From Gemmatales bacterium (lineage in GTDB: Bacteria > Planctomycetota > Planctomycetia > Gemmatales > Gemmataceae), in contig BPJP01000003.1 in the NCBI GenBank assembly GCA_026004675.1, positions 620,001 through 684,000 of the forward strand: a stretch of 64,000 nt of DNA, given 5' to 3'. The position numbers and the translations under genes were made by a program. The notes beneath the pieces were generated by a model. It saw only the letters and a list, made by a program, of their open reading frames with translations. It made no database searches and was not told where the DNA came from. Of this stretch, positions 1 through 7,971 are shown piece by piece (position 1 is the first letter of the stretch; every line of letters begins with the position of its first letter).

Positions 1-731
1 GTTCAAGTAGATCACTACGATCTTTCGGCGCAACGCCCTGGCCGATTGAGAGGCCATTGAAACACACGAGTGCCATATCTGGCGAGCAATCTCCTCACGG
101 CGCAACGCCCTGGCCGATTGAGAGGCCATTGAAACGTTGCTCCCTCCGGGAGACGTGGGCCAGTATACTGGCCCACGGCGCAACGCCCTGGCCGATTGAG
201 AGGCCATTGAAACTCATCATCGCGGTTGGCGATTGTACACCCCAACTCTTGGCGCAACGCCCTGGCCGATTGAGAGGCCATTGAAACGGCGAACGTGGTA
301 CTTTCTGCGCAAAATCCTCTTCTTGGCGCAACGCCCTGGCCGATTGAGAGGCCATTGAAACCGACTCGACCGCGAAGGATCACTTCCATGTGATCCTTCG
401 GCGCAACGCCCTGGCCGATTGAGAGGCCATTGAAACGGAGAACTTGAATGAGGCTCGTTCGATCTCCTCTGGGGAGGCGCAACGCCCTGGCCGATTGAGA
501 GGCCATTGAAACTGACTTCAAAACGATCCACTTCTATGTTTTTCGGCGCAGGGCGCAACGCCCTGGCCGATTGAGAGGCCATTGAAACGGTAGCCCCCGC
601 GGGGAAGGGCTTGCTCTTCCCTGGGGGCGCAACGCCCTGGCCGATTGAGAGGCCATTGAAACATTCGAAGGCGAGACAGGAGAAAAGTCACGTCCGCCGA
701 GGCGCAACGCCCTGGCCGATTGAGAGGCCAT
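1..731 (+). CRISPR. CRISPR array, trailer end (10 repeats in view)
   Basis: A 37-bp repeat starts at 27, 99, 177, 251, 325, 400, 476, 552, 626 and 701, with spacers of 35-41 bp. Bases 1-26 are the end of a further spacer, so the array continues to the left. The repeat has a TGGCC/GGCCA stem and ends in ATTGAAAC, the usual crRNA 5' tag of type I/III systems, which gives + strand transcription and puts the leader outside the window. The tenth copy loses its last six bases after 731, as expected for the oldest, leader-distal repeat. No cas genes are in the window, so the subtype cannot be set. Confidence 0.97.
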
Positions 732-774
732 CAGACTTCAGCGGACGACACACAGATCGTCCTGCCAACCGAGA

Positions 775-808
775 GGGCAAGCCCTGGCCATTGGCCAGGC
801 CAGCAAAA
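775..808 (+). repeat. Possible relict CRISPR repeat / hairpin
   Basis: About 44 bp past the last recognisable repeat, a segment keeps the order of the repeat core (GGCAA, GCCCTGGCC, ATTG, GGCCA). It also forms an 8-bp stem, CCTGGCCA/TGGCCAGG, around one base (783-799). It could be a decayed eleventh repeat or a transcription stop for the array. Confidence 0.35.
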
Positions 809-836
809 TTTCAAGGCTAGAAAAAATGCCGACAAA

Positions 837-1355
837 ATGCCGAAAAAAGACGACGCGAACCCAAATTGGAAATGCGTAAAAGTAAGAAGGAGACACTATC
901 TAAAATTCCTTAATAAATTATGTGACTTCTGCGGCTCTCCACACGTGCTGCCGAAAGAATGGCCCGAACTGTATAAAAACGGCGCCGTAACCAGATTCGT
1001 CATCAAAAAAAAGAAGGTAATAGGCGCTATATCGTATTTCTATAATACACAACTGAAAGGCATCGACATCAAACTGCTTCTGGCACATCCCGGCTTCGAC
1101 AAAGAAGCCATTCTCATCACGCTCTTGGATCGTATGTATCAGCAGCTGACTCGCAACGAAAGGCTGCGCAAGTACACGCGCTACCGAATCTATATCAGCG
1201 AATACGACGACGAAATGCAGGTATTCCTGAGAGAATGCGGTTTCCGGGCTGTGGACGTCATCAAGCGAATGGACGAAGATTATTATGTGTTCGTCCGTCC
1301 TACCCGCCCTCCATTCTTGATCGATGGCGTCTTCAATAAAGACCAACGACCCTAG
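837..1355 (+). CDS. GNAT-like N-acetyltransferase
   Basis: A 172-residue protein. The middle part, with beta-strands around VIKKKKVIGAISYFY followed by a helix/strand pattern and EYDDEMQVFLRECGFRAVDVIKR near the end, resembles the GNAT fold, where an acceptor substrate is acetylated from acetyl-CoA. The substrate cannot be read. A CxxC (CDFCG) lies near residue 30. The open frame extends upstream into the last CRISPR repeat, so I chose the ATG at 837. No clear ribosome site precedes it, and an out-of-frame ATG lies at 826. The lysine-rich, AT-richer sequence differs from its neighbours. Confidence 0.6.
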   Translation: MPKKDDANPNWKCVKVRRRHYLKFLNKLCDFCGSPHVLPKEWPELYKNGAVTRFVIKKKKVIGAISYFYNTQLKGIDIKLLLAHPGFDKEAILITLLDRMYQQLTRNERLRKYTRYRIYISEYDDEMQVFLRECGFRAVDVIKRMDEDYYVFVRPTRPPFLIDGVFNKDQRP

Positions 1356-1438
1356 ACGGAACGTCAGGATAGCTCCGCACCTGCCGAGACGCTGCGCAGG
1401 AAGTGCCTAAAACATCAGCATTTAGGCGAACCTAAGCG

Positions 1439-1654
1439 ACCGTCAACTAACGGTGGTTTCGGCGAGCGTTGCGGTATCAGCGCGACGAGCGGACCGTCAA
1501 CTAACGGTGTTTTCAGCGAGCGTCGCGGTGTCAGCGCGACAAGCGGACCGTCAACTAACGGTGATTTCAGCGAGCGTCGTGGCGTCAGTGCGACGAGCGA
1601 ACCGTCAACTAACGGTGTTTTCAGCGAGCGTCGCGCTGTCAGCGCGACGAGTTG
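1439..1654. repeat. Four 54-bp tandem repeats
   Basis: Units start at 1439, 1493, 1547 and 1601 with exactly 54-bp spacing and a few substitutions each. Each carries two hairpins: ACCGT/ACGGT around six bases, and a CGTCGCG/CGCGACG stem. In the last unit the second stem is perfect (CGTCGCGC/GCGCGACG, 5-base loop), and a T8 run follows at 1661-1668. The array fills the gap between the acetyltransferase gene and the ECF sigma gene. Confidence 0.9.
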
Positions 1655-1721
1655 GCACGCTTTTTTTTGTCCAATTCGGAGCGCATCGGCTCTATTTTGA
1701 TAGGAGATGCTGGAGCGTGCC

Positions 1722-2279
1722 ATGGAAAAGACGCAAGCCAAGACCGAGATGGACCGGGAAGCCGGGCGGGGCGATTTGTTTGTGCGTTTACTGAGCCAGA
1801 ACCAGCGTCGGCTGTATCTGTATGTCATGAGTCTGGTTCCAAGCCGAAACGACGCCGAGGAAGTGCTGCAAGAGACGAATCTGGTTTTGTGGCGGGAATT
1901 TGATCGTTTTGAAGAGGGTACGAATTTCGCTGCGTGGGCATGCCGGGTGGCGTTGAATCAGGTTTTGGCCTGGCGGAAGCGTCGGCAGCGTGATCGGCTG
2001 TGTTTCAGCGATGCGTTTCTTGAAGCGGTGGCGGCGGAGGCGGATTCGTCGGCCGATGTTCTCGAAGACCGGGCGGAGGCCTTATCGCGTTGCCTGGAAA
2101 AACTCCCGGCCCATCAGCGGGACCTGTTGAATCTGCGTTATACCGAACAGATGGATATAGAGGAAGTGGCCCGACGTGCCGAGCGCTCGACGGAAGCGGT
2201 GTATCGTGCCTTGAGCCGAATCCGGCACGCGCTGCATGACTGCGTGACGCGAACACTTTTGCAGGAGGGGAACCGATGA
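1722..2279 (+). CDS. ECF RNA polymerase sigma factor, planctomycete type
   Basis: A 185-residue sigma-70 family protein. Region 2 is seen in RLYLYVMSLVPSRNDAEEVLQE with a following W-rich segment (FAAWACRVALNQVLAWRKR). Region 4 carries the helix-turn-helix (LPAHQRDLLNLRYTEQMDIEEVARR and STEAVYRALSRIRHAL). It matches the Verrucomicrobium/Rhodopirellula ECF family. The ATG at 1722 has GGAG six bases upstream, whereas the in-frame ATG at 1707 has no properly spaced site. Its stop overlaps the next gene by ATGA, so the sigma factor and the FecR-like partner are translationally coupled. Confidence 0.9.
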   Translation: MEKTQAKTEMDREAGRGDLFVRLLSQNQRRLYLYVMSLVPSRNDAEEVLQETNLVLWREFDRFEEGTNFAAWACRVALNQVLAWRKRRQRDRLCFSDAFLEAVAAEADSSADVLEDRAEALSRCLEKLPAHQRDLLNLRYTEQMDIEEVARRAERSTEAVYRALSRIRHALHDCVTRTLLQEGNR

Positions 2280-3715
2280 GTTCGCCGTCCCATCCATTTG
2301 CGGAACTGCAACAACTTTGCGAAGCGGCCATTGAAGATCGGCTGACGCCGGAAATGCGTGACCGGCTCGAAGAGTTGGTGCTCAACGATTGGGGATCGAG
2401 GAAGTTCTATGTTGAATATCTGCATCAGCATGCGGCGTTGAGCTGGTCGGCGGCCGACGCGACATTGCTGGCGCCTTCGCGTCCGATTCTGCGGCCCGAA
2501 GGCAATCGGCGGCGATTTCCGACGGGCGTCCTTCTTTTGGCTGCGTCGGTTCTCTTGGCTTTGGCGGGCTGGATGTGGTTTTCCCTGTCGGGGTCGCCGT
2601 ACATCGCGACGCTGGCTTCGGCCAAGAACTGCCAGTGGAATTCGGGGACCTTGCCGACCGAAGAAGGGGCGCGTTTGACGGCGGGTCGGCTCCGCCTTGC
2701 CGAGGGGATCGTCCGGATCGTTTTCGACAGCGGTGCGGATGTTACATTGGAAGGTCCGGCCGATCTCGAATTGCTTGCCCAGGACCGGTGCGTTTTGCAC
2801 CGAGGCCAACTCGTTGCCAAAGTCCCGCCTCCAGCGATCGGTTTTAAAGTGGAGACGCCGACGGCCCAACTCATCGACTGGGGAACGGAGTTTGGCGTCA
2901 CGGTTCGAGACGACTCGCAAGAGACGGAAGTGCAGGTTTTTTCCGGGGCGGTCGATGTGAGGCATCCAACGACGGGCGAGACCCGGTCGATGAAGACGGG
3001 GAGTGCTCTTCGCTTCGGTTTAGAGAAGGTAAGCCCGTTCGACCCGAACGTTGCGGAACCGGCGTTAGCCCAGCCTGCGTCGCGAGCGGCGGGAGAGGGG
3101 CGAGTTCTCGATATTTCGACGGCGATCGGTGCTGGCCGCGACGCCTATGTGCAGCCGCTTTTCCCGTGCAAGAACTCTTCCGATGTCCTTCTGCTGGTGA
3201 AGAACTATCACAGCCGGCCGGGGAAGAACTCGGACTATCTCCGCAAAGCCTACATCGGCATCGATCTCAAGCCCATTCGCCGGTGGCGGGTGGTCCAGGC
3301 GGAATTGACACTTGCCTTCGCTCCGAGCGGACTGGGTTTCGCATCGGAAGTTCCCGACGCGACGTTTTCGGTGTACGGATTGACGGACGAATCCCTGGAC
3401 GATTGGGATGAAAAGCTGATTCGCTGGCACAACGCGCCGGCGAATCGCGAAGGGGGAGCGGAAGTGGACCTGACCAAAGCGGTGTGGCTCGGGTCATTCG
3501 TGATCCCGCAGGGTGTTTCTCGGGGGACGCGCTCGATTTCGGGCGCGAAGCTGGTGGAGTTTCTCAATCAGGATACAAACAACTTCGCCACGTTCATACT
3601 GGTTCGCGATACCAAAGGGAGTGGTCGGAGCGACCTGGTGCACGGTTTCGCGAGCAAGCGTCACCCGAATCTGCCGCCACCGACTTTGAAGTTGACCGTG
3701 GTGCCGAAGGAGTAG
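2276..3715 (+). CDS. FecR-domain anti-sigma/sensor-like protein with DNRLRE C-terminus
   Basis: A 479-residue membrane protein. The cytoplasmic N-terminus (1-80) follows the anti-sigma-like pattern of planctomycete FecR proteins. One membrane helix lies near 82-104. A FecR domain follows at about 140-255 (VRIVFDSGADVTLEGPADLEL, WGTEFGV, EVQVFSGAVDV). The extracytoplasmic C-terminus (about 270-475) has the AYIGIDL, AELTLAF and W-rich pattern of DNRLRE/CBM96-like domains. The ATGA overlap with the sigma gene suggests it controls that factor. It is tail-to-tail with the next gene, two bases apart. Confidence 0.85.
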   Translation: MSSPSHPFAELQQLCEAAIEDRLTPEMRDRLEELVLNDWGSRKFYVEYLHQHAALSWSAADATLLAPSRPILRPEGNRRRFPTGVLLLAASVLLALAGWMWFSLSGSPYIATLASAKNCQWNSGTLPTEEGARLTAGRLRLAEGIVRIVFDSGADVTLEGPADLELLAQDRCVLHRGQLVAKVPPPAIGFKVETPTAQLIDWGTEFGVTVRDDSQETEVQVFSGAVDVRHPTTGETRSMKTGSALRFGLEKVSPFDPNVAEPALAQPASRAAGEGRVLDISTAIGAGRDAYVQPLFPCKNSSDVLLLVKNYHSRPGKNSDYLRKAYIGIDLKPIRRWRVVQAELTLAFAPSGLGFASEVPDATFSVYGLTDESLDDWDEKLIRWHNAPANREGGAEVDLTKAVWLGSFVIPQGVSRGTRSISGAKLVEFLNQDTNNFATFILVRDTKGSGRSDLVHGFASKRHPNLPPPTLKLTVVPKE

Positions 3716-3717
3716 CC

Positions 3718-4713
3718 CTACTTCGGTTTCGAGCCGAGGCCTTGTTTTAGCAGGCGGTCAAACGAGTCGGCAGTAGTTTCGCCGTGGTTCTCATAGCCGG
3801 GAAACGGTCCGGAGCCGACGCGGTGATATTTCCGTTTTACCCCAGGACCGAAGGCCAAATCGCGAATTTTCAGATTGCGCAGTTTGTCTTCCATGCGCAC
3901 GCCGACGTCGGAATCGAAGAGAGCACAGCGATCGATGGTGACGTGAGCTCCGCCTCGACGAGTTGGTCCCCGCAGGCGAAAGCAGACCTGGTTATCGCGA
4001 AAGAGACATTCCTCAATGACGGCATCGACGTTTTCCTTGAGGTTGAGGGCGGCCAGGAGGCTGATTTGGCCGGGCTGGCTCCAGCCATACATCACGCAGC
4101 GGCGCATGATGAGCTGGCAGCGTGGGCCTTTGGGAGGCGTTTTCGAATCGAAGGCATTTTCGCCAGGCCGTTGTCCTTTCTTGAATCGTCCGGCATCGGC
4201 CGGCAGCGGTCCGGTCCACAACGTGCAGTTTTCGACAACGACGCGGCCATTGGTTCGCCGATCCGGATCGAATTGGATGGCATCGCCCGAAACGTAATAG
4301 ATTTCGCAGTTACGAATGGTGACGTTGTTCCAGCCGCCGGTGATGCCGTGCGCGTCGGCTTGTTGCTCGTACGTGCCGTTGAGCATATGGTGGATTTTGC
4401 AGTTTTCGATGACGACGTTTTTGCCGAACACGCCGATGCCGTTGCCGGTGGCGTTGCGGATTTCGCAATGACGCAGGGTAACGTTATCGGCAGAAATTTT
4501 GACGCGGTTGCCACCGGCCCAATCGCTGTCAACCAGGTAGTTTTCGTAGACGCCGGGTTTCGTAATGATGAGCCGGGAGACGCGCTTGGCGGAATCGTTG
4601 CAGCCGATCTGGCCGCGGACGCCGATGGCGTTTTCCGCCGCCGATCTGTTTTCGATCGGGAAGACAAATGCGGTGCATGCCAGGGCGAAGGACCAAAACG
4701 TGTTTCGTCGCAT
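3718..4713 (-). CDS. Secreted right-handed parallel beta-helix protein
   Basis: A 331-residue protein with a signal peptide (RNTFWSFALACTAFVFP). It then has repeated coils of the type NVTLRHCEIRNATGNGI, NVVIENCKIHHML, NVTIRNCEIYYVSGDAI and VTIDRCALFDSDVGV. This is the pectate-lyase-like beta-helix fold, common in planctomycete surface or polysaccharide-acting proteins. No catalytic set is obvious, so the substrate is unknown. The ATG at 4713 has GGAGG upstream; an in-frame ATG at 4737 does not. Confidence 0.8.
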   Translation of the reverse strand: MRRNTFWSFALACTAFVFPIENRSAAENAIGVRGQIGCNDSAKRVSRLIITKPGVYENYLVDSDWAGGNRVKISADNVTLRHCEIRNATGNGIGVFGKNVVIENCKIHHMLNGTYEQQADAHGITGGWNNVTIRNCEIYYVSGDAIQFDPDRRTNGRVVVENCTLWTGPLPADAGRFKKGQRPGENAFDSKTPPKGPRCQLIMRRCVMYGWSQPGQISLLAALNLKENVDAVIEECLFRDNQVCFRLRGPTRRGGAHVTIDRCALFDSDVGVRMEDKLRNLKIRDLAFGPGVKRKYHRVGSGPFPGYENHGETTADSFDRLLKQGLGSKPK

Positions 4714-4762
4714 GGTATTTCCTCCGCAGCAATCCAAAAATATTCTTTTTGAAGCGGTTGGA

Positions 4763-5494
4763 TTAATTTCCCAAGATGGCGGGCGACAACTTTAGAGCGG
4801 CAGCCGCATCGACGAACCAGCGAAGGTCTCCAGCCTCTGCCTGGATCAGCTGCGCGGGGAACCTGCCGCGTTCACCTTCCAGAACTTGCTTGAGCGTGTC
4901 GGCTTTGTTCGCTCCTGTCACCAAAAAAGCAATGATCCGTCCGCGATTAAGGACGGTCGGCGTCAACGTGACGCGGTGCATCTGCTGTTGGGGAACATAG
5001 ACCTCGGCGACCCAGCGTTTTTTTTCCTGCAGGACAGGAGTTCCTGGAAAAAGCGACGCCGTGTGTCCGTCTGGTCCCATGCCGAGAAATACCAGATCGA
5101 AGCAAGGGGCATCGTTGCCAAAAAAGCTCTTCAATGTTTGCTCGTATTGGACGGCGGCATCGTGAGGCGGCGCTGTGCCGTCAATGCAGTGGATGTTTGC
5201 CGCTGGGACGGGCACATGATCCAGCAAAGCTTCACGGGTCATTCGGGCATTGCTCCGCGGGTCATCCGGCGGCACACAGCGTTCGTCTCCCCAGAAAAAA
5301 TGACAGTGTTCCCAGGGGATGTCCGCTTGAAATGGCGTTTGGGCCAACCGTTCAAAAACACTCTTCGGCGTCGAACCGCCCGACAGGCAAACGCTGAAGC
5401 GGCCATGCTGGGCGACGGCTTTTTTTGCCCGATCGGCAAACAGCTCGGCAGCGGCGCGGTACAGGTCTTCCGCGCTAGCAAACACTTGGATCAT
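4763..5494 (-). CDS. pgl: 6-phosphogluconolactonase
   Basis: A 243-residue protein of the usual length for the NagB-like Pgl/DevB family, which hydrolyses 6-phosphogluconolactone to 6-phosphogluconate in the oxidative pentose phosphate pathway. Visible family motifs are SVCLSGGSTPKSVFERL (phosphate-binding loop), FFWGDERCVPPDDPRSNARM and FLGMGPDGHTASLFPG. The ATG at 5494 has GGAAAGGA upstream; the open frame extends further but without support. It is followed in the same direction by the beta-helix gene. Confidence 0.93.
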   Translation of the reverse strand: MIQVFASAEDLYRAAAELFADRAKKAVAQHGRFSVCLSGGSTPKSVFERLAQTPFQADIPWEHCHFFWGDERCVPPDDPRSNARMTREALLDHVPVPAANIHCIDGTAPPHDAAVQYEQTLKSFFGNDAPCFDLVFLGMGPDGHTASLFPGTPVLQEKKRWVAEVYVPQQQMHRVTLTPTVLNRGRIIAFLVTGANKADTLKQVLEGERGRFPAQLIQAEAGDLRWFVDAAAALKLSPAILGN

Positions 5495-5624
5495 GAAAGT
5501 CCTTTCCGATCGCGGTGAAGTCCCGATTCCAATATTGGCCAGCGCCATTGGGATGGATAGCGACGGCTTGATGATGCAGTATCGCCGAGCCAGGATCAAG
5601 GAATTTTCAAGAAGGCTCCCCGAC

Positions 5625-7175
5625 TCAAGGGCGGCGTTCGATGATCGCCATGTAGCAGGCTTCTGGCTCGAAGAATCTTTTCCAACTGTAGCTAAGAGGC
5701 GTGGCCGAGGTGAGATGGAGTCCAGGCGGCAAAACCCGGCGCAATCCCTCCAACGAATGTCGGTGGGTAAAAAGTATGGCGGTCCGCGACTCCGGCTGTT
5801 TTTGAAGTCGTTCGATCAATTGCGGTGTGTATTTGCTGCGGTAGGAGCGAAAATCATCCCGCCCAAGATAAAAGGCGACTGAATCGCAAGGACGGGGGTA
5901 ACAGATGACCGGTTTGCCGGCACAATAAGCCGCCACTTGCTCCGCCCGATTCATGGGCGACCGGAATCGGGCATATTCGGGTATGACGACATAGTGGGCC
6001 AAAAACAAGACCACCGCCGAAAGGGCAAAGGAGACTTTCAACCAATGCAATCGGGCCGAGGATAACAGGGACAAATAGTAGCCCAATGCCAACGCCAACG
6101 GAGGAAAGGCAGGCAAAACGTAGGTCGGCAATTTGCATCCTGACAACGAAAAGAAGAAAATACACCACCCCGAAACCAGCAGCAAGAAACCCAATTCCGG
6201 ACAGCGCCTTTGAACCGCCCACTCCTCGCCTGTGAACAAAAAACGGGCAAAACCCATGCCCCACAAGCTCGCCGGAAGCAGCCCTGCCACGACGATCGGC
6301 AGATAGAACCAGACCGGGCGTTCGTGGTCGAACGGATCAACAAAACGCATGACATTATGCGTCCAGAAGAAGTCGATCGCGAAAGCCGGCATCCGCACAA
6401 GGATGGCAAGGTACCACGGCGCAGCGACCAGCAAGTAGACGCCGGCAAATAGCAAGCCGTCGCGCAGCCCTGGCCTGGCCACGCCCTCTGTCCATCGGGA
6501 AAAAAGCCAGACCGGCGGCAAAAGCAGAACCAGAGCCACTGGACCTTTCGTCAAGGTCGCCAGACCAGAGGCAACGGCACAACCCAGCCACCAGCCGCTT
6601 CGAATCGTGCGGCTCTGAATCGCCTGCCAGGCACTGTAAACGGAGAGCCAAACGAAAAAGGTCAAGACACCATCAAGCAAAAGCAACCTTCCCATGCCCA
6701 GAAACGCTGGCGCCAGGACCAAGGTGAGCGTTCCCCAAAAGGCAGCCCGCCCGCCGAGTATTTGCCTTCCGAAAAGATACGTCAAAACGATCGTTGCCTG
6801 GACCGCTAACGCCGGCACCAGACGCGCTGACCAGTCGTAAACGCCGAACAGCCGATAGCTGACCATGACGAGCCAATACATCAACGGCGGCTTTTCCAAA
6901 TACGGCTGCCCCGCCAAATGCGGCACGAGCCAGTCGCCGCGAGCCAGCATCTCGCGGGGAATCTCGGCATAACGCCCTTCGTCCGGCTCAAAGAGGTGGA
7001 AAGATAAACACGGATAGAGAAGCAAGGCTGGTAAAACGACGGCGACCAGCCAACCTGCGATCGCGCTGGTCTTCTGTCGGCACACCGTGCCAGGAAACAG
7101 AACGCAGCGCCATAAGAACGGAATATAAGCAAAAAACGCCGGCTTCGCAGGAAATGAGCTGTTTGCCACGTCCAT
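5625..7175 (-). CDS. ArnT/PMT-like (GT39/GT83) membrane glycosyltransferase
   Basis: A 516-residue multi-pass protein. The first periplasmic loop holds FEPDEGRYAEIPREML and PYLEKPPLMYW, the acidic catalytic and lipid-sugar binding signature of the ArnT/dolichyl-phosphate-mannose mannosyltransferase group. About ten or more hydrophobic segments follow. It should move a sugar from a polyprenyl carrier to an envelope acceptor; the acceptor is unknown. It lies upstream of pgl with 130 bp between them and diverges from the cytochrome gene. Confidence 0.85.
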   Translation of the reverse strand: MDVANSSFPAKPAFFAYIPFLWRCVLFPGTVCRQKTSAIAGWLVAVVLPALLLYPCLSFHLFEPDEGRYAEIPREMLARGDWLVPHLAGQPYLEKPPLMYWLVMVSYRLFGVYDWSARLVPALAVQATIVLTYLFGRQILGGRAAFWGTLTLVLAPAFLGMGRLLLLDGVLTFFVWLSVYSAWQAIQSRTIRSGWWLGCAVASGLATLTKGPVALVLLLPPVWLFSRWTEGVARPGLRDGLLFAGVYLLVAAPWYLAILVRMPAFAIDFFWTHNVMRFVDPFDHERPVWFYLPIVVAGLLPASLWGMGFARFLFTGEEWAVQRRCPELGFLLLVSGWCIFFFSLSGCKLPTYVLPAFPPLALALGYYLSLLSSARLHWLKVSFALSAVVLFLAHYVVIPEYARFRSPMNRAEQVAAYCAGKPVICYPRPCDSVAFYLGRDDFRSYRSKYTPQLIERLQKQPESRTAILFTHRHSLEGLRRVLPPGLHLTSATPLSYSWKRFFEPEACYMAIIERRP

Positions 7176-7479
7176 GTCTTCCCTCGAACTCCTTTTGCTC
7201 GCTCACAACCCGCCAGATCATGCCAAAGACTAGAATTCAGGTCAACGGCGGAGGCTGCTGCGATACCGACGAGGGCGGCTGACCGCCAGACCTCCGATTT
7301 CTTCCCCTGCGACAAAAGTCAACATTCGTTAAACAAGTTAAAAAAACAGATGCGCAAACACTTCTTTGCCAAAATTGCTTCTTGGCGATCGATTCCGTTT
7401 GAATAATGTAATCGGCATCCCAGTCCATTCAGGTAGGTCCGACCAGGGAAACCACACACAACAAAAGGGGGTTTGTTAC
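7176..7479. other. Divergent promoter region
   Basis: This 304-bp non-coding gap lies between the divergent glycosyltransferase and cytochrome genes and must hold both promoters. I could not assign confident -35/-10 boxes. A GGGGG run about ten bases before 7480 may be the cytochrome ribosome site. Confidence 0.5.
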
Positions 7480-7848
7480 ATGAAGACACGTGTTCTTTTG
7501 GCAGTCGCTTTGGCTGTCGCCTTCGTCGGCACTTCCTCGTACCAGGCTGCTCAAGAGAGCAAGCCGAAGTACACGATCAAGGAAGTGATGAAGATCGCCA
7601 TGAAAGGCGGTCTGTGCAAGAAGGTTGCCGGCGGCAGCGCCAGCAAAGAAGAGAAGGAGCAACTCGTCGCTTTGTTCACGGCGTTGACCCAGAACAAGCC
7701 GCCCAAAGGGGATGAAAAGGCTTGGAAAAAGCGAACGGAAGCCTTGCTCAAAGCTGCCAAGGCGGCCCTCGAAGGCGACGCCAAAGCCGGCAAAGCGTTG
7801 CAGAAGAACGCTAATTGCGGCTCCTGCCATAAGATGTTCAAAGGCTAA
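7480..7848 (+). CDS. Small secreted single-haem cytochrome c-like protein
   Basis: A 122-residue protein with a signal peptide (MKTRVLLAVALAVAFVGTSSYQA). Its lysine-rich helical body (YTIKEVMKIAMKGGLCKKV, then ALLKAAKAALEGDAKAGKALQ) ends in a CGSCH haem-binding motif at residues 113-117, six residues from the C-terminus. This layout fits small planctomycete cytochrome c-like proteins. An electron-transfer role in the periplasm is inferred; no redox partner is adjacent. A strong terminator follows. Confidence 0.75.
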   Translation: MKTRVLLAVALAVAFVGTSSYQAAQESKPKYTIKEVMKIAMKGGLCKKVAGGSASKEEKEQLVALFTALTQNKPPKGDEKAWKKRTEALLKAAKAALEGDAKAGKALQKNANCGSCHKMFKG

Positions 7849-7858
7849 TCGAAGCAAA

Positions 7859-7897
7859 AACCCCGGCACCTTTTTCGCTGTGCCGGGGTTCTTCTTT
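7859..7897 (+). terminator. Intrinsic terminator after cytochrome gene
   Basis: An 11-bp perfect stem (AACCCCGGCAC at 7859-7869 with GTGCCGGGGTT at 7880-7890) and a 10-base loop are followed by CTTCTTTTTATT. It starts ten bases after the stop codon. Confidence 0.92.
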
Positions 7898-7971
7898 TTA
7901 TTCCGCTATTCGCCTGGTTCCGTTCTGCTGCCAACAGCCAAACGGAAAACAGCATTCTCCGACCTTTCCGA

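Noticed and set aside
57..582. Open frames across the CRISPR array
   Set aside because: They repeat the same peptide because they translate the CRISPR repeat; no gene is there.
918..1346. 142-codon frame opposite the acetyltransferase
   Set aside because: No family features or ribosome site; the + strand frame has the GNAT-like pattern.
2138..2965. Long - strand frame under the ECF/FecR genes
   Set aside because: Arg/Gln/Pro-rich shadow of two well-supported + strand genes.
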